This document shows positions 24,280-32,508 of a DNA stretch of 64,000 nucleotides, in pieces (the first letter of the stretch is position 1; each line of letters opens with the position of its first letter). The stretch comes from Lactobacillus sp. ESL0680 (lineage in GTDB: Bacteria > Bacillota > Bacilli > Lactobacillales > Lactobacillaceae): positions 62,001 to 126,000 of the forward strand of contig NZ_CP113945.1 of the NCBI RefSeq assembly GCF_029392855.1, read 5' to 3'. The translations under genes were made by a program, and so were the position numbers. Below the pieces are notes generated by a model that was not told the origin of the DNA, made no database searches, and worked only from the letters and a program-made list of their open reading frames with translations.

Positions 24280-25719
24280 TTAACTCCATGGTTCAAAGTA
24301 TAGATCACTTAATTGATCTTCAGTTGTTTTAAGCAGCCAAGTTGCTTCTTTGACGTCGCCACGGCTGGCTGTAGTTGATCGGATAACACTTGCGGCAATT
24401 GAGAGAGCATTATTGTAGTTTTGCTTTAATGTAGCATCAGTATATGCGTTTGCTAAATTTTGTTGGCCATCTGCAAATAGTTGTCGCAGCTCTTGTTTAT
24501 TTGCGTCTGTTGCAATAACGTTATCAGCTTGTGCATCTTGAGCAGTATTAAGGCTTGCTAGTTTAACACCACCGGTAATTTTTATGTCACTTGCTTTTAC
24601 AAAACTGTTACTGTAATCAGGAATTGTTTCATCTGCAGTTTGATCGGAATCTGAGTCTGAGTGCAGTATGTGGTAGAACAGCTCGGCTTGATGATCGTGT
24701 TCAACCCAAAGATAGAACTTACCGTCAACTGTGAGTTGATTGTTGTCTTTGATTGTAAGAGTTTGAGCTATTGTCGACCCATCTACTTTGTAAGTTGTAA
24801 TTTGGTTACCATTAATGGGTTTAAAATAAGTATAAGCCATGTCATTGTAACCAGCGATTGGCAGGTCATTTCTAATCTTGATATATCCTTCATCAATATA
24901 TTCTTTAGGATAGTTATGTAAATGATAAATATAGCCATCAAAATCTTCTGCCCAAGGTGCGACTGCCATGTCAATTTTGATTTTTTGTCCTTTAACTAAT
25001 TTATGATTTGTTAGTCCATTAGAAATGGTTTGTGTGCGGCTGCTTTTGGTGACAGTGGCATAGGTAACACCGTTAAGGCGTGCAATTTCACCATTAATGG
25101 TACCGACATTTTGTGCATTGACATAAAGGTGATTCTTTAGAGCGTAATAGTCGTGACCGTTAATTTTTTTAGTTGGCAGGTAAGCATATTTATTGGTGCC
25201 GATATAATAAAAATATTTGGGACAGGTCGTCTTCTTTTTAACTTTGCCAGCATAACTGATAATTGAGTCAGCAGCTAGTTCTTTGTTAGTTTGATGACCA
25301 TTTTTAGTGTAGAGCTTTGATTTATGATTCAGGGTTAGTTTACCTTTTTTAATGTTTTTACCGTTCAGGGTAAGAACATTAGCTGCCTTAATATAGGCGT
25401 TTTTGGCAATCTCGTAATATTTTTGGCCCTTAATGGTAATTGTTTTGCCAGTAAAAGAAGTTATTGGCGTCGTGTCGTTACCGTCAAGATAGCTATACCC
25501 ATCCCCGTCAGTATCAGTAAACAGATGCTTGGCGATTTGGTTATAGTAGCGGTAGCGTTTGCCACTTGGTTTATAAATGTAGGGACTACCAATAAAGCCT
25601 AATTTGTTTTTTTCTATATGTGCAGCACTAGTTATTTGTGCTGGCATAGTAGTAACTATTGGACTAATGCAAAGTAAAGCAGTCATTAATACTAGGTTTA
25701 GTTTTTTCGTTAATTTCAT
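24280..25719 (-). CDS. exported SLAP-domain surface protein (copy B, second gene of pair)
   Basis: 479 residues from ATG 25719, with AGG seven bases upstream; an ATG at 25731 lacks a site. Signal peptide about 1-33 (QITSAA), SLAP units at about 45-230 (YYEIAKNAYIKA, YYALKNHLYVNA), the WAEDFDGYIYHLH block, then a helical C-terminal domain. Same architecture and length as 178-1617, with many conserved stretches (DLPIAGYNDMAY). Starts just after the stop of the first gene of the pair. Confidence 0.86.
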   Translation of the reverse strand: MKLTKKLNLVLMTALLCISPIVTTMPAQITSAAHIEKNKLGFIGSPYIYKPSGKRYRYYNQIAKHLFTDTDGDGYSYLDGNDTTPITSFTGKTITIKGQKYYEIAKNAYIKAANVLTLNGKNIKKGKLTLNHKSKLYTKNGHQTNKELAADSIISYAGKVKKKTTCPKYFYYIGTNKYAYLPTKKINGHDYYALKNHLYVNAQNVGTINGEIARLNGVTYATVTKSSRTQTISNGLTNHKLVKGQKIKIDMAVAPWAEDFDGYIYHLHNYPKEYIDEGYIKIRNDLPIAGYNDMAYTYFKPINGNQITTYKVDGSTIAQTLTIKDNNQLTVDGKFYLWVEHDHQAELFYHILHSDSDSDQTADETIPDYSNSFVKASDIKITGGVKLASLNTAQDAQADNVIATDANKQELRQLFADGQQNLANAYTDATLKQNYNNALSIAASVIRSTTASRGDVKEATWLLKTTEDQLSDLYFEPWS

Positions 25720-25732
25720 TTTGTGCCTCATC

Positions 25733-26677
25733 TTAGATAGAGTCTTTAATTAATTTTCCTTTGCCGACAATGTAATAAGGCTTGCCTTTGACTTTAATCG
25801 GATCACCATATGTGTGATAGGGAGTATGTGCCTTAATTTGTCCTACTCGTTTACCATGATAATTATAAACTGGGATTGGCTTATCTTGCCATTCGGTTTC
25901 TAAGCCAGTAACGTTCCGAACGGGAACGTAGAGTTGTTGGCCAACTAAATAAAAGTAGCGTCCAGCAGCAATGTGAATGTTGTTATCTTCGTCAGTTTTG
26001 TGAATTTTGACACGGGAACCGGCTTTTAAAATTAGTCCGTTTGTGCGATGTCCCTTCTCATCATAGAGGTATGTGCTGTGCATCACGCGTTTTTTAGATT
26101 TGGTGATTTTAATTTGCTTGGTAACTTTTTTGATAGGAGTAACAGGCAAAAAGTGATTGTCATCAAGCTCATAGTAGTCATGGCCATTAATCTTTTGCGT
26201 CTGAAGTATATTAGCAATTGATCCCTTTTTAAGCTGTAAATCGTTAATTTGTCGTCCCGTTTTATCATAAAGATAGCTGTCATGATGCAGTTTTACTTGT
26301 TTAGTACCGGCAATGTTAACAGTAACGCTAACAGATTTACTTGTTCCGTCTGGTAAGGCTACTGTGACTGTGCCTTTACTTAAGCCGTTATATAAAGTAG
26401 ATGGCTTTTGACGCCATGAAAATTCTGTCCCGTTTGGCATTGACTGCCAATTGGCAATGCTTAATTTGGCATAATTGGTATCGCTGGCTAAGTTGGTATT
26501 TGTAGGAATAGTAACTTCTTGCCCTGGTTTTTGTGCCACAGGGTTGGCAGCACTAATTTCGTCAGCAATACCTAATTCCTCGGCGGCTGTGATCTGTTGA
26601 GTAGATTGGTAACCAATAAGTGTTAAGGCTAATCCAGCAATGATTTTTATTGAAAAATAATGATTTCTTTTTTTCAT
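25733..26677 (-). CDS. exported Rib-like/SLAP-domain surface protein (copy B, first gene of pair)
   Basis: 314 residues. Signal peptide about 1-31, a Rib-like strand pattern (LPDGTSKSVSVTVNIAG) at about 100-120, then SLAP units (HDSYLYDKTGRQIN, HSTYLYDEKGHRTN) and the ending YYIVGKGKLIK. Paralogue of 1621-2592. The promoter at 26712-26740 is conserved between the copies. The two operons are likely to be co-regulated, but their divergence shows the duplication is not recent. Confidence 0.86.
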   Translation of the reverse strand: MKKRNHYFSIKIIAGLALTLIGYQSTQQITAAEELGIADEISAANPVAQKPGQEVTIPTNTNLASDTNYAKLSIANWQSMPNGTEFSWRQKPSTLYNGLSKGTVTVALPDGTSKSVSVTVNIAGTKQVKLHHDSYLYDKTGRQINDLQLKKGSIANILQTQKINGHDYYELDDNHFLPVTPIKKVTKQIKITKSKKRVMHSTYLYDEKGHRTNGLILKAGSRVKIHKTDEDNNIHIAAGRYFYLVGQQLYVPVRNVTGLETEWQDKPIPVYNYHGKRVGQIKAHTPYHTYGDPIKVKGKPYYIVGKGKLIKDSI

Positions 26678-26711
26678 AATTCATCCTCATATTTTAATTT
26701 TGATTATAGTT

Positions 26712-26740
26712 AGCATAATTCTTTGATGTGGCATTGTAAA
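26712..26740 (-). promoter_or_regulatory. promoter of SLAP operon B
   Basis: Minus-strand -35 TTTACA, 17-base spacer containing AAAGAAT, -10 TATGCT. Closely similar in sequence and spacing to the promoter at 2635-2663. Confidence 0.62.
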
Positions 26741-26875
26741 GAAGCTTAATAGCTATTAAGACCATTTAGCTAATCAATTTGCCTAATTTTTATTCTATCA
26801 ATTTTGTTATAATTAATGATGAATATTTTTATATAATTTAATGCAAAAAATATTGGCTGAAGGAGTAAAAATAAT

Positions 26876-27574
26876 ATGGAAATCAAAATTTTTAATAAGG
26901 GGCTTTCGCCACTGGTTGAATTGTCCTTAGCTAATGGTGAAACTGCTAAAATTCAACGTGGCAGTATGGCTTATATGCAAAATGTAAAATTACACGCAAA
27001 AATGAATTCTAACGATCACAAGGGCTTAGGTGGGTTAGTGCGCTCGGTTGCTCGCAGCAAGGTCACAGGAGAAAGCATGATTATTAATGAAGTTAAAGCA
27101 ACTGGCGATAACGCATTAGTAGGAATAGCTCCTAACACGATCGGGGCAATAGAAGAATTGACTTTGGCTGAAGGGCACCAATATCGACTAAACACGGGCG
27201 CTTTTTTGGCAGCGGATGAAAATACAGGCTATGAAGCTATCAGACAAAAGGGCCTATCGAAAGCTGTGTTTGGCAAAACCGGTGGCTTTTTCATTTTACA
27301 TACCAAGGGAACGGGCAAATTATTGATTAATGGTACAGGTAATATCGTCAAAATGGAACTTACGGACGAAAATAACTTCCAAATTGATAATGATAATGTT
27401 TTGGCGTGGGAAGATTCGCTCGATTATAAAATTGAATCAGCCAGTGGGTCATTTGGTTTTATGTCTGGAGAAGGCTTAGTTGATAGCTTTTATGGTCATG
27501 GCGTTGTTTATTTACAAACTAGCAATCTTAAAGAATTGGCTCGTTCGGTAAGACAATTTTTACCAGCCGAATAA
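26876..27574 (+). CDS. AIM24 family protein
   Basis: 232 residues with the AIM24/TIGR00266 pattern: beta-helix-like glycine-rich strands, internal GGLVRSVARSKVTGESMIINE (residues about 50-70), GGFFILHTKGTGKLLINGTG near the middle, and GSFGFMSGEGLVDSFYGHGVVYLQT at the end. Bacterial function is unknown; the family has a TRAP-like fold. AAGGAG precedes the ATG. Monocistronic. Confidence 0.88.
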   Translation: MEIKIFNKGLSPLVELSLANGETAKIQRGSMAYMQNVKLHAKMNSNDHKGLGGLVRSVARSKVTGESMIINEVKATGDNALVGIAPNTIGAIEELTLAEGHQYRLNTGAFLAADENTGYEAIRQKGLSKAVFGKTGGFFILHTKGTGKLLINGTGNIVKMELTDENNFQIDNDNVLAWEDSLDYKIESASGSFGFMSGEGLVDSFYGHGVVYLQTSNLKELARSVRQFLPAE

Positions 27575-27585
27575 ATTGTTGTAGT

Positions 27586-27625
27586 CAAAAAGAACCAACT
27601 TGTCGTGAGCTGGTTCTTTTTGATT
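27586..27625 (+). terminator. terminator of AIM24 gene
   Basis: AAAAAGAACCA pairs with TGGTTCTTTTT, followed by T-rich sequence. Confidence 0.85.
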
Positions 27626-27736
27626 AAAAAACATTTATCTATTAAGCCGCTTCTGGCGCGGATGTAACATGATAATTGCGTTACTTTTGCGGCATATCTT
27701 GTTAAGTTATTGTTTAGAAAGGAAGGTAAAGTGCAA

Positions 27737-28471
27737 ATGGAATTAGCTCGAGTTTTACGTGAAAGAAGGCAAGAATTGAATTTGACCCAGCAGCAGTTGG
27801 CAGATAAGTTGCATGTCACAAGGCAAACACTGTCGCGCTGGGAAAATTCATTGAGCTATCCTAATTTGGACACTTTGGTAGAACTGAGTGATCTGTTGGC
27901 AGTTCCGCTTGACACTTTATTGAAAGGAGACAATAACGCAATGGTTAAGAAAATTAGTTCAGATGTAAATGATAAGCGGAGATACCGCCGCTATTTAATA
28001 ATCATTGGCAGTATTTTTGCCGTGATTTTGATATGGCTCTGTGTTTTGGGCTATGATCGAGCAAATCAAGTGGAATGGATTGATCGCTTTAATCCATTTT
28101 TGGAGATTAAGTATGGTTATGCTGTTTTGCCGGATAAAGTTGAATTGAAAAAAGAACGTGGAATTGAGCAGCATGGTAAAACTAAGAAAAAAGTTTGGCT
28201 TAAAATTCCACAAAAAGTGGACGCGTATGTTACTGACAATCCTTTCGATCATGGTTCGTGGCTAAAGTTCTCTACTGGCGAATACGACTTAAAGCACCGC
28301 TGGGCGTATGTGATGCATAAGGGCTCTTATGTGTATGCAATTCGCTTAGTTAAGAAGAGTGAAATACCCATGCAAATGCGTGGAACGATGCTGGATTATT
28401 ATATGCCGTTTAAAGACGGAGCACCTGCATCTAGATTGAATAAAAATTTCCCGTGGTGGCCATTTAATTAA
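27737..28471 (+). CDS. XRE-family regulator with a membrane segment
   Basis: 244 residues from ATG 27737, ten bases after AAAGGAAGG. The helix-turn-helix at 1-60 (LTQQQLADKLHVTRQTLSRWE) is strongly XRE/Cro-like. A basic linker is followed by one hydrophobic helix (about 90-110) and a C-terminal domain of about 130 residues, presumably outside. Membrane-bound XRE proteins of this form are common in lactobacilli; the signal and targets are unknown. Confidence 0.82.
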   Translation: MELARVLRERRQELNLTQQQLADKLHVTRQTLSRWENSLSYPNLDTLVELSDLLAVPLDTLLKGDNNAMVKKISSDVNDKRRYRRYLIIIGSIFAVILIWLCVLGYDRANQVEWIDRFNPFLEIKYGYAVLPDKVELKKERGIEQHGKTKKKVWLKIPQKVDAYVTDNPFDHGSWLKFSTGEYDLKHRWAYVMHKGSYVYAIRLVKKSEIPMQMRGTMLDYYMPFKDGAPASRLNKNFPWWPFN

Positions 28472-28489
28472 TGAAAAAGAAAGATCAAA

Positions 28490-28528
28490 AATAAAAGCCT
28501 GTCTATTAACAGACAGGCTTTTATTTTT
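28490..28528. terminator. bidirectional terminator, XRE gene / lysine-transport operon
   Basis: AAAATAAAAGCCTGTCT and AGACAGGCTTTTATTTTT form a long stem between convergent genes. Confidence 0.88.
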
Positions 28529-29276
28529 AACTGTTTTGGAAGTTACGTAAGAACTTCGCGGTTTTTTCATTTTGTGGGTGGTTAAGCAATTGGTCAGGAC
28601 TTCCTTGCTCAGCAATGACGCCGTCGCTGATGAAGAAGACTTGATCGGAAACGTCGCGGGCAAAGGCCATTTCGTGAGTAACAATAATCATTGTTAATCC
28701 AGTAGTGGCTAGGTCCTTCATAACGCTGAGAACTTCGCCGACCATTTCTGGGTCAAGGGCACTAGTTGGCTCATCGAATAATAGAATTTCTGGATCCATC
28801 GAAATCGCGCGGGCAATTGCGACCCGTTGTTGTTGACCACCGGACAATTGCTTAGGACGGGCATTAATGTATTCTGCCATGCCGACCTTTTTCAGGTTGT
28901 CGACAGCAACTTTGCGGGCTTCTTCTTTAGAACGCTTCAAAACTAGTTCTTGGCCAACCATGCAGTTGGCTAAGACGTCTTTGTTCTCAAATAAGTCAAA
29001 CTGTTGGAAGACCATGCCGACTTTAGCACGGTAGATATTACGGTTATAACCTGGTGCCAAGACGTTTTCACCATGGAAGTCGATTTCACCAGCTGTTGGT
29101 TCTTCCAGCATGTTGATGCAGCGCAAAGTGGTTGATTTACCACCACCAGAGGGACCAATAATTGTAGCAATTTCGCCCTTTTTAATATCAAATGAAATAT
29201 CCTTCAATACTTGGTGAGTGCCAAAAGATTTTTGAATATGCTTTAAACTTAAAATCGTATCGTTTGCTTGCGTCAT
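28527..29276 (-). CDS. amino-acid ABC transporter ATPase (GlnQ/HisP type)
   Basis: 249 residues. Walker A GPSGGGKST (about 40), Q-loop FQQFDLF, signature LSGGQQQRVA, Walker B ILLFDEPTSALDP, switch histidine in IVTHEMAFA. It overlaps the preceding SBP-permease stop by four bases and is the only ATPase in the region, so it probably energises both SBP-permease proteins. It lies downstream of a lysine riboswitch, so lysine is the inferred substrate. Confidence 0.93.
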   Translation of the reverse strand: MTQANDTILSLKHIQKSFGTHQVLKDISFDIKKGEIATIIGPSGGGKSTTLRCINMLEEPTAGEIDFHGENVLAPGYNRNIYRAKVGMVFQQFDLFENKDVLANCMVGQELVLKRSKEEARKVAVDNLKKVGMAEYINARPKQLSGGQQQRVAIARAISMDPEILLFDEPTSALDPEMVGEVLSVMKDLATTGLTMIIVTHEMAFARDVSDQVFFISDGVIAEQGSPDQLLNHPQNEKTAKFLRNFQNS

Positions 29277-30892
29277 GATTTGTTAACCTCCGTCTTTTCG
29301 GTTGAGCCGACCTGAACTTGGTTGGCCATTAAATTATAGTTTTTACTGCCTTCAAGGTGCTTTTCAATTAAATTAAAAATTCTGGTAATCGTGAAGGTCA
29401 GAATTAGGTAGATTACAGAAATTGTTAGGTAAGTTGGGAAGAACTTGAACGTTTGACTGGCAATCGTAGTCCCAACAAAGAACAGTTCGGAAACAGAAAT
29501 AATACTTAAAACTGACGTGTCCTTGATGTTAACGATAAATTCGTTGGTAATGGATGGCAGACAGTTTCTGATGGCTTGCGGCAGAATAATGTGCCACATT
29601 CTTTGGTTATGGCTCATTCCTAAGGCACTAGCTGCTTCAAATTGCCCTTTTGGCGTTGACATAATCCCACCGCGGATAATTTCGGCTAGGTAAGCACCAG
29701 TGTTAATGGAAACAATTACCAAGGCGGCGATTGTTCGGTCAATGTTCAGGTGCCATAACTGGGCGATACCATAATAGATAACAGCAGCTTGAACCATCAT
29801 TGGCGTGCCCCGGAAAATTTCAATATAAACTGATAGTAACCAATCAATAAACTTCAATGTCCATCTTTTGCCGCGAGTTGTTGGTGTTGGAATAGTCCGG
29901 ATAACGCCAACGAATAGTCCAATGAAGAAACCGGCAATAGTACCAACTGAGGCAAGCAATAAGGTCATGCCAATCCCGCTAATAATCATGCCGCCGTATT
30001 GTTGCCAAATGGAGACAAACCAGTTTTGTTGTTTGCCCTTTTTACCTTTAGCATTATCGGTTTTAGGTTGCTGCTTAATAGCTGCGGTCATTAACTTTGT
30101 TCTTTTGGAATTAGGAATTGTGGCGAGAATTTGGTTAACTTGCTTGAGCAGCTGTTTGTTAGGCTTGGCAATTCCGATAGAAGTTACTGATTCTTCCTTG
30201 GTTGCGTGGAAGCCTGCCATCTTGTTGACAGGAATTGCCTTGATGTCGGGGTCAACCATTTTGAATGATGTGGCTTCGGTATCTTCGGCAACGTAACCAT
30301 CAATCGTGCCTGAAATTAAACTTTGGCGCATTGCCGCGAAGTCGCGCATTGCCGGTTGCTTCTTAGCGCCCTTTAATTGGCTGATTAATTGGTAGTGGAA
30401 CGTTCCTTGTTGCCCCGTTAATTTGGCACCCTTAAAGTCACTTAGACTTTTGGCATTTGCGTATTTACTGTTAGCTTTAGTAATAACGACAAACGTGCTG
30501 CGTCTGTAAGGCTGAGAAAAGTTAATTGCCTTCTCACGCTCAGCAGTAGGACTCATGCCGGCAATAATTAAATCTGCCTTGCCACTGGTCAAGGCAGGTA
30601 ATAGCCCGTCCCATTCAGTCTTAAAGACGACTACTTTGCGGTGCAGTTTTTTGCCGATAATTTTTGCGATTTTGACATCGTAACCGTTGGCAAAAGTATG
30701 GGAACCGTCAATTGGAACGGCACCGTTGGCTTTATTAGTTTGGGTCCAGTTATATGGCTGGTAGTTAGCCTCCATTGCGACTTTGAGGACACCATTATCT
30801 TTAGCGTAAGCTCGCGGAGACAATCCTAGTGTGATTGCTAGCCCGAGCAAGATTGCAATGAAAATAGATAACCATTTACTTTTTGACTTCAT
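29273..30892 (-). CDS. fused substrate-binding/permease protein of a lysine ABC transporter (copy 1)
   Basis: 539 residues from ATG 30892, chosen for its strong TTTGGAGG; a longer frame is possible but lacks a site. Signal sequence about 1-30, a type-3 (SBP_bac_3) binding domain at about 35-270 (VAMEANYQPYNWTQ, GKADLIIAGMSPTAEREKAI), then a GlnP-type permease (about 310-530) with EIFRGTPMMVQAAVIYYG and the EAA loop EAASALGMSHNQRMWHIILPQA. Preceded by a lysine riboswitch. Paralogue of 32509-34119. Confidence 0.92.
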   Translation of the reverse strand: MKSKSKWLSIFIAILLGLAITLGLSPRAYAKDNGVLKVAMEANYQPYNWTQTNKANGAVPIDGSHTFANGYDVKIAKIIGKKLHRKVVVFKTEWDGLLPALTSGKADLIIAGMSPTAEREKAINFSQPYRRSTFVVITKANSKYANAKSLSDFKGAKLTGQQGTFHYQLISQLKGAKKQPAMRDFAAMRQSLISGTIDGYVAEDTEATSFKMVDPDIKAIPVNKMAGFHATKEESVTSIGIAKPNKQLLKQVNQILATIPNSKRTKLMTAAIKQQPKTDNAKGKKGKQQNWFVSIWQQYGGMIISGIGMTLLLASVGTIAGFFIGLFVGVIRTIPTPTTRGKRWTLKFIDWLLSVYIEIFRGTPMMVQAAVIYYGIAQLWHLNIDRTIAALVIVSINTGAYLAEIIRGGIMSTPKGQFEAASALGMSHNQRMWHIILPQAIRNCLPSITNEFIVNIKDTSVLSIISVSELFFVGTTIASQTFKFFPTYLTISVIYLILTFTITRIFNLIEKHLEGSKNYNLMANQVQVGSTEKTEVNKS

Positions 30893-30944
30893 TTTAAAAC
30901 CTCCAAATTGTTTTAAATAAAGCCAACACAATAAAAGCGTAAAC

Positions 30945-30975
30945 CAAAAACCTCGCTGCGTTCGCAACGAGGTTA
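30945..30975 (-). terminator. lysine-riboswitch terminator, copy 1
   Basis: Minus-strand AACCTCG and CGAGGTT form a stem with TTTT after it, about 60 bases before the start codon. Confidence 0.8.
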
Positions 30976-30999
30976 CAATTAATCATATTTAGACAAATC

Positions 31000-31166
31000 A
31001 TATAGCGCTCCCCGGGGACGAACCGGGACAGTCTGCAAGATATGCTCCTGCAGCCCAACAAAAAAGTGACGCAAATCAAATTCTTGTTTCGGCGGCAATT
31101 CTTCTAACTAGCCATTATTGCGTTTGCGCGCTAGGACTAGGTTCGTAATTGTCGCGACCTCTATTG
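31000..31166 (-). promoter_or_regulatory. lysine (L-box) riboswitch, copy 1
   Basis: Minus strand shows the diagnostic order of L-box segments: AGAGGTCGCGAC, later GCCGAAACAAG, TTGGGCTGC, GACTGTCCCGG and GGGGAGCGCTAT at the 3' end. A terminator follows. Lysine binding should stop transcription of the SBP-permease/ATPase genes. The 155 bases between this element and 31326 show no gene. Confidence 0.9.
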
Positions 31167-31325
31167 CATTGGAAATTATTTAACTTAGAGAGAATGATAG
31201 GCTAAAAATTACGTCTTGTCAACTCAAGGCCTGATGATGATTAATGATGAAATATAAGATGAAGCGAGATAGTAGTTAATTTAAACTGCTGCTTGATGTG
31301 AAAATGAATGATAAAGCTCTTGGAC

Positions 31326-32483
31326 TTATTTGGTTAAGTATTTTTTGGCAAATTGTTCATAAAATTCAGTGGCTGCCAAGTAGTCGGGAATATCAACGTA
31401 CTCGTCAACTTGGTGGCAACTGTCATTTCCGGGTCCAATGCTAAACATGGTTGGTGCTGACGGACTATTGACGAATTTAGATGCATCGGTGGTTCCTGAC
31501 TCGGTGAATAAGTTAACTGGGCGTTTTAGAATATTTTCAAGTAACTTTTGAGCTGCTTGGACGTATTCATCGTTTTCGTCACCAGAGACAGCTTCGCCCA
31601 AATAATCGTATTGCAATTCAAAATGGTGCTGCGGCATCTGGTTAACTTCATTAATAACATCTTCTAAAATCGTTTGAATGTCTTTAACTGTATAGAACGG
31701 GTTAATGCGAATATTGCCGCGGGCAACGACCTTATCGGGCATACTGTTGACTTGGTCACCGCCGGAAATCATCGTAATGTTGTGCAGAACGGGGCCTAAT
31801 TTTTCATGAATTTTTGGTAAATGACGCAACTTTTGATTGGCTAATTGAATGAAGTCGGTCATATTGTCAATGGCATTGAGAACATTCAATTGGGCAGAGT
31901 GAGCGACTTTACCATAGGAGGTGACGGTGTAGTCAATGTCGCCGTTATTGGAATAAGAAATATCGAGGTTGGAGTCTTCGCCAATGACGATAACGTCCAA
32001 ATCGTCGATAAAACCTTCTTTAGTCAGTTCTTCAGCGCCCCATTGCCCAGTTTCTTCACCAACTGACATTAACAGCCGCAATTCACCTGTTAACGGCACA
32101 TTATCTTCAAGTAAAGATAGCAAGGTCGCAATCATTCCGGCTAAGCCGCTCTTCATATCAGTCGTGCCGCGGCCGTACATTTTGGTGTCATTATCGTATA
32201 ATTTGCCGGAAAATGGATCGTCGCGCCAAGCTTCGCGGTTCCCTAGATTAACGACATCCATGTGTCCGGAAAAACCGAGCTTGAAATTACCGTTGGTAGG
32301 TCCAATTGAAATGACACAACTTTCACGGTCGCCTTGGTAGGGTACGCGAGTGATGCGGACGCGATCGCCAAACGGGGCAAACAGCTTAACAACATAATCA
32401 ACGACCTTTTTTTCGTGGTCGTCAATGGTTTCAATTTGGATTAAATCCTGCAATAACTTAATTTGTCTTTGTTTATCTAACAT
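31326..32483 (-). CDS. M20-family (ArgE/DapE-like) deacylase or peptidase
   Basis: 385 residues. Zinc motifs GFSGHMDVVNLG, GRGTTDMKSGLAGM (bridging Asp), GEETGQWGAEE (catalytic and ligand Glu), GEDSNL and a late His in SCHQVDEYV; the dimerisation domain lies in the middle. It removes an N-acyl group or cleaves a dipeptide. Its place between two lysine-regulated transporter genes suggests release of lysine or diaminopimelate from an acylated or peptide form, but the substrate is not shown by sequence. It starts 26 bases after copy 2 of the SBP-permease gene. Confidence 0.88.
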   Translation of the reverse strand: MLDKQRQIKLLQDLIQIETIDDHEKKVVDYVVKLFAPFGDRVRITRVPYQGDRESCVISIGPTNGNFKLGFSGHMDVVNLGNREAWRDDPFSGKLYDNDTKMYGRGTTDMKSGLAGMIATLLSLLEDNVPLTGELRLLMSVGEETGQWGAEELTKEGFIDDLDVIVIGEDSNLDISYSNNGDIDYTVTSYGKVAHSAQLNVLNAIDNMTDFIQLANQKLRHLPKIHEKLGPVLHNITMISGGDQVNSMPDKVVARGNIRINPFYTVKDIQTILEDVINEVNQMPQHHFELQYDYLGEAVSGDENDEYVQAAQKLLENILKRPVNLFTESGTTDASKFVNSPSAPTMFSIGPGNDSCHQVDEYVDIPDYLAATEFYEQFAKKYLTK

Positions 32484-32508
32484 ATTTTTCCCTTACTTTT
32501 ATAGATAA

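Noticed and set aside
30908..30967. Longer N-terminus for the SBP-permease (start at 30967)
   Set aside because: The extra residues would be translated from the region between the riboswitch terminator and the strong ribosome-binding site; ATG 30892 has TTTGGAGG and the copy at 34119 has the same arrangement.
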